A DNA stretch of 39,170 nucleotides from Casp-actino8 sp046091365 (GTDB taxonomy: Bacteria; Actinomycetota; Acidimicrobiia; Acidimicrobiales; Ilumatobacteraceae), in contig JBJTBM010000058.1 of NCBI GenBank assembly GCA_046091365.1, positions 1-39,170 of the forward strand. Reading direction: 5' to 3'. Below the pieces are notes generated by a model. That model had not been told where the DNA came from and searched no databases. It saw only the letters and a list, made by a program, of their open reading frames with translations. The translations under genes and the position numbers were made by a program. Below are positions 31,317 through 38,762 of the stretch, one piece after another. The first letter of the stretch is position 1. Every line of letters begins with the position of its first letter.

Positions 31317-31541
31317 ATGCGTGTGCAACTCGCTCTCAATGTCGATGACGTGTCGGCGGCCGTCGATTTCCACACCAGGCTCTTCGGGGAGGCACCCTCC
31401 AAGGTGAAGCCCGGATACGCAAACTGGGCGATCGAGGATCCGCCGCTCAAGCTGGTGATCTTCGAGGGGGCGGGACCGAACGGCTCCATCAATCATCTCG
31501 GCGTCGAGACCGGCGTCGGCGACGCCTGCTGTCCGTCCTGA
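31317..31541 (+). CDS. Shortened CadI/ArsI-like glyoxalase-fold protein, possible pseudogene
   Basis: 74 residues. The first 65 (MRVQLALNVDDVSAAVDF, then PGYANWAIEDPPLKLVIFEG and INHLGVE) match the N-terminal half of CadI/ArsI, a VOC-fold metalloenzyme for cadmium or organoarsenical resistance, normally about 150 residues. The last residues, GVGDACCPS, resemble the Cys-rich tail with which CadI proteins end. The whole second VOC module, including the catalytic Cys pair region, is absent. This looks like an in-frame internal deletion that kept the stop. It is probably non-functional as an enzyme, unless the fragment binds metal through its remaining cysteines. Confidence 0.6.
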   Translation: MRVQLALNVDDVSAAVDFHTRLFGEAPSKVKPGYANWAIEDPPLKLVIFEGAGPNGSINHLGVETGVGDACCPS

Positions 31542-31548
31542 ACCGCCC

Positions 31549-31815
31549 ATGCTCTCAGCGTTCCTGCTGAGTTTCGGGGTCATCTTCGTCGCCGAACTCG
31601 GCGACAAGACCATGTTGGCCACCATCACCTTGGCCACCCAGGAAGGTGTCGTCGGCACGTGGCTCGGCTCGACCATGGGCATGGTCGCCGCTGACGCGCT
31701 GGCGATCGTCGTCGGCCACCACCTCGGAGCGCGACTACCCGAGCGCATCATCCGTTACGGCGCCTCGGTGCTGTTCGTGATCTTCGGGATCCTCCTGATC
31801 CTCGAAGGTGTGTGA
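31549..31815 (+). CDS. Single-repeat GDT1/TMEM165 (UPF0016) membrane protein
   Basis: 88 residues with three hydrophobic segments (about 2-15, 30-55 and 70-86). The hallmark E-x-G-D-K-T is present as ELGDKT (16-21). UPF0016 proteins usually hold two such repeats and move Mn2+ or Ca2+ out of the cytosol; this one has only one, so it would need to dimerise. It starts 8 bp after the shortened CadI-like gene and has no clear ribosome binding site, so it may be the remaining half of a longer gene. Single-domain members are known in prokaryotes, often as pairs; no partner is adjacent. Confidence 0.8.
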   Translation: MLSAFLLSFGVIFVAELGDKTMLATITLATQEGVVGTWLGSTMGMVAADALAIVVGHHLGARLPERIIRYGASVLFVIFGILLILEGV

Positions 31816-31818
31816 ACG

Positions 31819-32421
31819 TCAGCCGAGCAGATCCTCGGCGGCCTGACGCACCTGCCAGTCGCGATCCTCGAGCCCGCGCTGGAGTGCGGCGTCGACTTCG
31901 GGCCCGTCGAAGGGAGCGAGTGCCAAGATCGCGCGTCGTCGGATCGCCGGCTTGTCGTCACACGCGGTCAGGATCGCGGGTAGGGCGCGCTCGTCGCCGA
32001 TGGCACCGAGAGCGGCCACCGCGGCCTCGCGAACGAGCGACTCGGCGTGAGTGGTGGACATCGCGATCAGGCGTTCGAGGACCGGATCGGAGATCGCCTC
32101 GTGTTCGCCGCAGGACCAGGCGGCCATCTCGACGACCATCACGTCCTCGTCGTCGAGCAGTGGCAGCAGGTCGAATTCAGGGAAGGTCGCGGCCAACTCG
32201 GCCACGCGCTTGCGCACACGGGCGTCGGAATCGGTGCGGAAGCGCCGCAAGGTGGCGGCATCGAGTTTGTCCATTCGCGACAGCGCACCGAGAGCGACGT
32301 CACGCACCCTCGCCACCTCGTGTTCGAGTGCGTTGAGCACCGTGTCGATGTCGCCGGTGTGACCGGCGAGCACCACTTGGCGACGAAGTTCGGCGTGGAA
32401 AGGTGACTCGGGTGTATTCAC
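31819..32421 (-). CDS. HEAT-repeat protein
   Basis: 200 residues of about five HEAT/PBS-lyase-type helical repeats (for example ARVRDVALGALSRM, SLVREAAVAALGAIGDERALPAIL, PAIRRRAILALAPFDG, WQVRQAAEDLLG). This is a protein-binding solenoid with no catalytic motif and no signal peptide. Its start is GTG at 32421, overlapping the stop of the small membrane protein gene (GTGA), so the two are coupled and the HEAT protein may act at the membrane next to it. It ends 4 bp from the convergent GDT1 stop. Confidence 0.82.
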   Translation of the reverse strand: MNTPESPFHAELRRQVVLAGHTGDIDTVLNALEHEVARVRDVALGALSRMDKLDAATLRRFRTDSDARVRKRVAELAATFPEFDLLPLLDDEDVMVVEMAAWSCGEHEAISDPVLERLIAMSTTHAESLVREAAVAALGAIGDERALPAILTACDDKPAIRRRAILALAPFDGPEVDAALQRGLEDRDWQVRQAAEDLLG

Positions 32422-32717
32422 AAGCGATTCAAGAAGTTCGTGACGATCCAGGCGACGGAAATCGAAACGACGATCGCCGCCGTGATTCCCCCGAAGATTG
32501 CTATCGCACCGAGACCCATGGATTCAAGGGTTTTCTTCCGGCCCGAGGGGGCGACATCGAGGGTGGACCCCCCGAACCCGGTCGCCTCGAGGGGGTCGGA
32601 GCCGCGTGGTGAACCCGGCCGGGGTCTGGCAGGCTTGCGCCACGCGACGAGCAGCAGGGCCCCCAGGGCCAGACCGACCACCAGGGCGGCGCGAACGGAG
32701 ATCTCGGTGACGGACAT
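32418..32717 (-). CDS. Small two-TM membrane protein
   Basis: 99 residues. There are two hydrophobic helices (about 9-26, RAALVVGLALGALLLVAW, and 72-95, GAIAIFGGITAAIVVSIS). A polar linker of about 45 residues with Arg/Pro-rich stretches lies between them. The family is not recognised. A TACCGT box (32733-32728) lies 10 nt before the ATG at 32717, so its mRNA would have a leader of a few bases. It is translationally coupled to the HEAT-repeat gene. The first codons overlap the divergent S16 protease gene by 11 bp. Confidence 0.6.
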   Translation of the reverse strand: MSVTEISVRAALVVGLALGALLLVAWRKPARPRPGSPRGSDPLEATGFGGSTLDVAPSGRKKTLESMGLGAIAIFGGITAAIVVSISVAWIVTNFLNRL

Positions 32718-33837
32718 TCGACAGGAAACGGTAGTCGGCGGCTCCGGCCGGGGTCCGTCGATCCGGTCGCAGGTGTGGGCCATCCCGGCGATGACCTTGG
32801 CGTTCGTGGCGAGCCTCGCGGTGTTGGTGGCCACGGTGTGGCCCATCCAGCGCTACGAGACCGCACCCGGCGCGGCCGATCTCGTGAGTTCGCGCCTGAC
32901 GATCACCGGGGTCGAGTCGTTCCCGCCCCGCGACGGCGTGCGATTCGTGACGGCATTGGGCGGCGAGTTGACCGCGCTGCAATCGTTCATGGGCTGGGTC
33001 GACCCGTACGTGAACGTGCTCACGTGCGAGGAGCGATTCGGAGATTGCGAGCCGACGCAGAATCGTGAGATACAACTCGGTGCGATGTCCACGGCCAAGG
33101 AGATCGCGGGTTTCGTCGCGGCGTCGTATCTCGGGCTCGACGCGACATTCGACGAAGGTCTGGCCCAGGTGGCCGGATTCGATCCGACTCTGTGCGATGA
33201 CGCCGCTCCGGCGCTGCGCGCGTGTCGTGTGCTGGAGGTCGGGGACGTCATCGAATCGGTCGACCTCGGCGATGGTCCGGTGTCGATCGACGTGGTGTCG
33301 AAGATCTCGAGCACGCTCGCCTCGGCCGTCCCGGGTGACATCGTCACCCTCGTGGTGCGCGACGTCGAAGGGGCAACCCGCACCGTGGAGGTCGAGTTGA
33401 TCGCCAGTCCCGACGACCCGCAGCGAACTATCGTCGGTTTCTCGGCGCGCGACACGCGCACCGTGGCGCTTCCTTTCGCCGTCGACATCGACACCGATCG
33501 CATCGGTGGCCCGAGCGCCGGACTCTCGTTCACCTTGGCCCTGATCGACCAACTCACCCCGGGAGAACTGACCCCCCGAGACGGGGTCGCCGTGACGGGC
33601 ACGATCTCCGAGGACGGCACGGTCGGGGCCATCGGGGCGCTCGTCCAGAAGTCCATCGCGGTGAAGCGGTCCGGGGCCCGGTACTTCCTGGTTCCGACCG
33701 CCCAGGGCGACGACGACATCGCGGCGGCTCGGGCCGCGGTCGGTGATGCGGTCGAAATCGTGCCGGTGTCGACCCTCGACGAGGCCGTGGCCGCCCTGGT
33801 CGAGCGCGGCGGAGTTCTGCCCCGTCGGGCCGCCTGA
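32707..33837 (+). CDS. PDZ-domain S16 (Lon-type) serine protease, membrane-anchored
   Basis: 376 residues. One membrane segment (about 27-47, VWAIPAMTLAFVASLAVLVATVW), an extracellular region, and a PDZ-like domain around residues 175-235 (VLEVGDVIESV…) precede the Lon-type protease domain. The catalytic Ser is in GGPSAGL (S270) and the Lys is K315 in ALVQKS, the same spacing as in Lon. There is no ATPase domain, so it resembles the YlbL/SdrC group, also found as mycobacterial Rv3194c beside an UPF0182 gene. The GTG at 32707 has GGAG 6 nt upstream; an earlier start is not supported. Confidence 0.88.
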   Translation: MTDIRQETVVGGSGRGPSIRSQVWAIPAMTLAFVASLAVLVATVWPIQRYETAPGAADLVSSRLTITGVESFPPRDGVRFVTALGGELTALQSFMGWVDPYVNVLTCEERFGDCEPTQNREIQLGAMSTAKEIAGFVAASYLGLDATFDEGLAQVAGFDPTLCDDAAPALRACRVLEVGDVIESVDLGDGPVSIDVVSKISSTLASAVPGDIVTLVVRDVEGATRTVEVELIASPDDPQRTIVGFSARDTRTVALPFAVDIDTDRIGGPSAGLSFTLALIDQLTPGELTPRDGVAVTGTISEDGTVGAIGALVQKSIAVKRSGARYFLVPTAQGDDDIAAARAAVGDAVEIVPVSTLDEAVAALVERGGVLPRRAA

Positions 33838-33928
33838 GCGCTACATCACCCCAGCGCACGAGGGTGGTCAGGAGACCGGTGGGCACACCGAAAGCCCTGA
33901 TTGCCACCCCTTTTCCACAGGATTTTCG

Positions 33929-33934
33929 TACCAT
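33929..33934 (+). promoter_or_regulatory. Leaderless-type -10 box of the DivIVA-like gene
   Basis: TACCAT, 7 nt before the ATG at 33942. The gap from the S16 protease gene is 104 bp. Confidence 0.5.
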
Positions 33935-33941
33935 CCCTCCG

Positions 33942-35837
33942 ATGGCTATCTCGTTTTCGCGCCCCGACCCGTCGTCGCCCACCGCCGTGGCCGGTGCGAC
34001 GTTCCCCTCCGCCCGCCGTGGTTTCGACCAGAACGAGGTCCGTGACTTCCTTCGGATGGTGTCGGCCGAGTTGTCGCGCCTGCAGGAGCGCGTCCTATTT
34101 CTCGAACGCGAACTTGCGAATGCCCAGCATGGGACGCCCATCACCCCGGCCGAACTCGATGAGGACGCCGTCGCGGAGATGTTGGGTGAGGAGACGTTGC
34201 GGATCGTCCAGACCGCTCGGGAGGCCGCAGCCAAGATCAAGGTCCGCGCTGAGGAGACCGCCAGTCGCCTGATTCGTGAGGCGACCGATGAAGCCGCCCG
34301 AATCCGCGAGGATGCCGACCTCGAGTCCGCCCGCCGCCGCCAGGACGCTTCGTCAGACGCTGAATCCGAGATCTTGATGGCCAAGCAGCAGGGTCGCGAC
34401 ATGGTGAACGAAGCCCGCGCCTATCGGGAGCGCGTTCTGGCCGACGTAGCCCGTCGTCGCGAATTGGCCCGTGAGCAGCTCGAGGACCTCATGCACAGCC
34501 GGGAGCGCCTGATCCAGGCGTTCGAGCGGGCTCGCGTGGCGACGGATGACGTGTTGCGAGACCTCGACGAGTCGTCGGACGAGACCAACGAATTCGTGAA
34601 CTTGGCCAACACGACCGGCCCCGTGCCCATCATCGTGCAAGCCGACCAGTTGGCCACCGCCGAGGCGGCGGTCTCGACCACTCCGGCTCCCTACGACCAG
34701 GACGACGACCCGGTGGTCGACGTGCCGGTGGTGGCGAACGTCGTCGACCACCCCGAGCCAATCGACATCGAGGCCCCGAGCGTCGAGGTGTCGGTCGAGC
34801 CGACGGAGACTCACGAGCCGACATCGAACGTCGTGCCGCTCTTCGCGCGCAACGAGGTTCGCACGATCGCCGTTTCCGATCTCGAAGATGACCTCGACGA
34901 CGACGCCGCCGCCGACCTCGACGATGACGAGAACGACCCACCGCTCGATGTCCCGGAAGTGAGGGTCAAGCCCGCTGACGACATCTTCGCCAAGTTGCGC
35001 CGTGCCGGTGCCGATTCGGTGGCCAAAGAAGCCGCGAAGAAGGTCGGCAAGAAGTCGACGCCCGTCGCCGCCGACGAGAAGCCTGCTGATCGACCCAACG
35101 TCCCGGTGAAGCCCATCGAGGCCCCGGTGATCGAAGAAGCCGTCACGACGAGCGCTGACGACATCCCGGTCGCCACGGTGTTCGACATTCGCGACGAGGC
35201 CTTGGCGCCCATCATCGCGACGCTCAGCCGCAAGGCCAAGCGTGTGCTGGCGGACGAACAGAACGAGGTGCTCGACACGTTGCGCGGGCGAACGAAGGTC
35301 AAGACTCTCGATGCGATCGTCGGTCCGAAAGCCGATCACGCGGCTAGGTATGTCGCGGCTTTGGAAGCGGCCGTCAAGAGCGCGGCACTCGCGGGAGCTC
35401 GATCGTTGAGCGACGCCTCCGACAAGGAATTGGGCAAGGACGTCGCCAAACAACTGATCGCGGTCAACGAGCAGATCGTGTCCACGCTCGTCGCGCCTCT
35501 GCGTGAGCGTCTGAGTCGTTGCATTTCGCAGGCCGGCGGAGACAACGCCGAATTGGCGACGCTCGTGCGTGCGGTCTATCGCGAATGGAAGAGCCAGCAC
35601 ATCGACGCCAACATCGTCGACATCGCGCACTCTGCTCACGGTCGTGGGGTGTTGGCGGCCCTCACCCCGGGTACCAAGGTGTGCTGGAAGGTCGATCCCA
35701 ACGGTCCCGCGTGTTCCGACGCCGAGGACAACTCGCTGGCCGGCGCGGTTCGGGCGGGAGACGCTTTTCCCACGGGTCACACGCACGCCCCGGCACATTC
35801 GGGTTGCCGCTGTGCGCTCGTTCCGAACCAGAACTAG
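33942..35837 (+). CDS. DivIVA-like coiled-coil protein with phage-head-type C-terminus
   Basis: 631 residues. The N-terminal DivIVA-like domain is ATFPSARRGFDQNEVRDFLRMV, followed by a long coiled coil to about residue 210 (ETASRLIREATDEAARIRED…). An acidic disordered linker with many Asp/Val repeats separates this from a C-terminal helical domain from about 415 (IRDEALAPIIATLSRKAKRVLADEQ…). The last 50 residues contain CWKVDPNGPACSDAEDN and HSGCRCALVP. The W…C…H…CRC pattern resembles the zinc-binding end of Mu gpF/SPP1 gp7 minor head proteins. DivIVA proteins mark poles and septa in actinobacteria; a scaffold role is inferred. TACCAT lies 7 nt upstream of the ATG. Confidence 0.8.
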   Translation: MAISFSRPDPSSPTAVAGATFPSARRGFDQNEVRDFLRMVSAELSRLQERVLFLERELANAQHGTPITPAELDEDAVAEMLGEETLRIVQTAREAAAKIKVRAEETASRLIREATDEAARIREDADLESARRRQDASSDAESEILMAKQQGRDMVNEARAYRERVLADVARRRELAREQLEDLMHSRERLIQAFERARVATDDVLRDLDESSDETNEFVNLANTTGPVPIIVQADQLATAEAAVSTTPAPYDQDDDPVVDVPVVANVVDHPEPIDIEAPSVEVSVEPTETHEPTSNVVPLFARNEVRTIAVSDLEDDLDDDAAADLDDDENDPPLDVPEVRVKPADDIFAKLRRAGADSVAKEAAKKVGKKSTPVAADEKPADRPNVPVKPIEAPVIEEAVTTSADDIPVATVFDIRDEALAPIIATLSRKAKRVLADEQNEVLDTLRGRTKVKTLDAIVGPKADHAARYVAALEAAVKSAALAGARSLSDASDKELGKDVAKQLIAVNEQIVSTLVAPLRERLSRCISQAGGDNAELATLVRAVYREWKSQHIDANIVDIAHSAHGRGVLAALTPGTKVCWKVDPNGPACSDAEDNSLAGAVRAGDAFPTGHTHAPAHSGCRCALVPNQN

Positions 35838-35840
35838 TCT
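35835..35840 (+). promoter_or_regulatory. Leaderless-type -10 box overlapping an upstream stop codon
   Basis: TAGTCT, 6 nt before the GTG at 35847. TAG is the stop of the DivIVA-like gene, so promoter and stop codon share bases. Confidence 0.5.
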
Positions 35841-35846
35841 CGCCCC

Positions 35847-38762
35847 GTGAAACCAGCCTCGGATCTACCTCGGGGGCCGCGTCGTCCCCGATCGCCTCGC
35901 CCTCTGCGATTTTCGAAGGGTCGTACGATCATTCTGGTCGTGGCCGTCGTGCTGGTGTTACTGGTGTTGTCTGCACGCACACTGGCCGGCTTCTACGTCG
36001 ATCTGTTGTGGTTCGACTCGGTGAACCGCGGCGACACGTTCTGGGCCGTGTTGAAGTCCAAGGTGTTCCTCGGCGCGGTGTTCTCGGTCGGATTCGCGGC
36101 GGTGTCGTTCATCAGCCTCACCCTCGCCGAGCGACTGGCACCGCCCGATCTCCCCGACGGTCCCGAGCGCGAGATCGTGCAGCGGTATCGGCAGTTCATC
36201 GGCCGTCGCACCCGACTGCTCCGTATCGTCGTGTCGGTCCTGCTCGGACTGGTGATCGGACTGCCCGCCGTCGCGCAGTGGCAGGACTGGCTCTTGTTCC
36301 GTCATTCCAAGTCGTTCGGTGTCAGCGATCCGCAGTTCGGAGTCGACGCCGGTTTTTACGTCTTTCGTCTGCCGTTCCTGACCTTCGTCGTCGACTGGGC
36401 TTTCGCCGCTCTCGTGATGGTCATCTTGCTCACGGCCGGCATGCACTTCCTCAATGGTGCGGTGCGGGTGAACATGCCCGGTCAGCGGATCACCAAGGGT
36501 GGTCGCGTCCACCTGAGCGTTCTGTTCGCCTTACTCGCGATCATCAAGGCTGCCGACTACTGGTTGCAAAGATTCGAACTCACCGTGTCGTCGCGCGGCG
36601 TGGTGCAGGGTGCGACCTACACCGACGTGAAGGCCCAATTACCGGCGTTGAACCTCTTGATCATGATCAGCCTCCTCGTGGCGGTGCTGTTCGTCGTCGG
36701 CATCCGCTGGGGTGGGTGGCGTCTGCCGCTGCTCTCGATGGCGCTGTGGGCCGTGGTGGCGGTGGTTGCGGGAGCGATCTATCCGGCGATCATCCAACGT
36801 TTCGTGGTGCAGCCGAACGTCACGACCCGTGAGCGCGACTACATCGCCCGCAACATCGAGGCCACGCAGCGGGCCATGGGAATCGACAACGTCGAAGTGG
36901 TCGATCTGACGGCGACGGAAGTGAGGGCATCCGACGTCGAAGCCGACACCGCCTCACTCGCCGACGTTCGCCTGCTCGACGTGACCGAGATGAAAGACCG
37001 ATTCGCGCTCGATCAGGGCCAATTCGCCTTCTATTCGATCAACGATCTCGACGTCGACCGCTACGAGATCGACGGTCGAATGCAACAGACGATGGTCGGG
37101 GCCCGTGAACTGAACCCCGATGGCATTCCGAACAAGACGTGGGTGTCGCGCCACCTGATCTACACCCACGGCTGTGGCATGGTCGCCGCCAGCGCGAGTC
37201 GAGTGACGTCCGACGGCCGACCCATCTACGAGGAAGTCGCGACCACTCGACCGCAGATGTACATCGGGACCGAGCAGCCGGGCTATGCGATCGTCAAGAC
37301 CAAACAGGTCGAGCAGGCCTGTCCCGACACCGCGTCCGAGCCGTACTCGGGTGTCGCCGGAGTTCGCCTGGACTCGACGTTGCGTCGACTGGCGTTCGCT
37401 CTCACCCTCGGCGAGTTCAACCTGCTCGGCTCCAGTCTGATAACCGACGAGTCTCGCTTGATCGACGTGCGGGACGTACGTGACCGGGTGGCCAAGGTCG
37501 CGCCGTTCCTTCATCTCGACGCCGATCCCTACCCGGTGTTGCAGGACGGCGGTCTGGTGTGGGTGATCGATGCCTTCACCACGACGTCGCGATACCCGTA
37601 CGCGCAACAAGCCAACACCGACAATCTGAGTTCGTCGTCCGGACTCAACCATTCGTTCAATTACGTGCGCAACAGCGTGAAGGCGGTCGTCGATGCGTAC
37701 GACGGCACGATCACGCTCTACGTGACCGATGCGACCGATCCCATCGTGCAAGCGTGGTCGAGTGCTTTCCCGGGCTTGTTCACGCCCGCCGATCAGATAC
37801 CGGAGTCGTTGCGCGATCACTTCCGTTACCCCGAAGACCTCTTCCGCGTGCAGACGAATCTCTACGGCAAGTACCAGTTCGCCGACGTCGATCAGTTCTT
37901 CAACCGTGACGCTGCATGGAGCGTCGCGCAGGCGGCTCCGCGAGAGCCGGAACTGTCGAACGCTGCGGGTGACACCTCCACCGTCGTGGATGAGACGGCC
38001 CAGGCCAACACTGGCGACGTGGCTGACGCCAACGTGGCGCGATTCGAGCCGTACTACACGTTGTTCCACGCGCCCAACGCCGACTCCGACACCGGATCGT
38101 TCTCGTTGCTGCGTCCGTTCGTGCCGTTCTCGTCGGACGACACGCGCAAGGAGCTGCGCGCGATCATGGTGGTGTCGAGCGAACCGGACTCGTACGGGCA
38201 ATTGAAGGTCTACCGTTACAGCGGAACGTTGCCGGCAGGCCCGGCGACCGTGGCGGCCGAACTCGACTCCAATCCGTCGATTTCGCCCGTGATCACCCAG
38301 TTGGATCAACGTGGGTCGCGGGTGATCTTCGGACAGTTGCAGATGGTGCCCGTGGGGGAGGGTTTGGTGTGGGTACGACCGCTGTACGTGCGCCCCGACG
38401 ACTCCGGTAGTAAGCAGGTGTTCGTGCGTCGCGTGTTGGCCTGGCACGACGGAGAGGCCGTGATCGGTAACACGTTGACTGAGGCGGTCAATCGTCTGTT
38501 TCCCACGACCGATCTCGATCTCGGTGAGATCCTCGACACCGCCGGTGAATCCACCGATCCCGGCACCACCGATCCCGGAACCACCGACCCCGATCCGACC
38601 GATCCCGGCACCACCGACCCTGCGGTCCTGCTCGAGCAGGCACAAGCGTTGTTCGACGAGGCCGATGCCGCACTGCGCGACGGCGATCTCGGTCTGTATC
38701 AGGACAAGGTGGCCGAAGCCCAGAGTTTGATCGATGAGGCGCTGACGCTCCTCGGCGGATGA
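35847..38762 (+). CDS. UPF0182 family large membrane protein
   Basis: 971 residues. An N-terminal basic stretch is followed by seven or so membrane helices within the first 320 residues (for example GRTIILVVAVVLVLLVLSA and the FAALVMVILLTAGMHFLNG region). The large extracytoplasmic domain starts near TRERDYIARNIEATQRAMGI and contains NDLDVDRYEIDGRMQQTMVGAREL. The tail is a Thr/Asp/Pro repeat followed by an acidic helix. The family is widespread in actinobacteria and cyanobacteria without a known function. It uses GTG at 35847, with TAGTCT 6 nt upstream. As in Mycobacterium, it lies near a PDZ/S16 protease gene. Confidence 0.92.
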   Translation: MKPASDLPRGPRRPRSPRPLRFSKGRTIILVVAVVLVLLVLSARTLAGFYVDLLWFDSVNRGDTFWAVLKSKVFLGAVFSVGFAAVSFISLTLAERLAPPDLPDGPEREIVQRYRQFIGRRTRLLRIVVSVLLGLVIGLPAVAQWQDWLLFRHSKSFGVSDPQFGVDAGFYVFRLPFLTFVVDWAFAALVMVILLTAGMHFLNGAVRVNMPGQRITKGGRVHLSVLFALLAIIKAADYWLQRFELTVSSRGVVQGATYTDVKAQLPALNLLIMISLLVAVLFVVGIRWGGWRLPLLSMALWAVVAVVAGAIYPAIIQRFVVQPNVTTRERDYIARNIEATQRAMGIDNVEVVDLTATEVRASDVEADTASLADVRLLDVTEMKDRFALDQGQFAFYSINDLDVDRYEIDGRMQQTMVGARELNPDGIPNKTWVSRHLIYTHGCGMVAASASRVTSDGRPIYEEVATTRPQMYIGTEQPGYAIVKTKQVEQACPDTASEPYSGVAGVRLDSTLRRLAFALTLGEFNLLGSSLITDESRLIDVRDVRDRVAKVAPFLHLDADPYPVLQDGGLVWVIDAFTTTSRYPYAQQANTDNLSSSSGLNHSFNYVRNSVKAVVDAYDGTITLYVTDATDPIVQAWSSAFPGLFTPADQIPESLRDHFRYPEDLFRVQTNLYGKYQFADVDQFFNRDAAWSVAQAAPREPELSNAAGDTSTVVDETAQANTGDVADANVARFEPYYTLFHAPNADSDTGSFSLLRPFVPFSSDDTRKELRAIMVVSSEPDSYGQLKVYRYSGTLPAGPATVAAELDSNPSISPVITQLDQRGSRVIFGQLQMVPVGEGLVWVRPLYVRPDDSGSKQVFVRRVLAWHDGEAVIGNTLTEAVNRLFPTTDLDLGEILDTAGESTDPGTTDPGTTDPDPTDPGTTDPAVLLEQAQALFDEADAALRDGDLGLYQDKVAEAQSLIDEALTLLGG
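38551..38620. repeat. Low-complexity TDPGT repeats in the UPF0182 gene
   Basis: Units of about 15 bp (CCGGCACCACCGATC-like) are repeated four or five times and encode the TDPGTTDPGTTDP linker. Confidence 0.7.

Noticed and set aside
36954..38645. Long minus-strand open frame opposite UPF0182
   Set aside because: Same kind of antisense shadow, with no recognisable domain.
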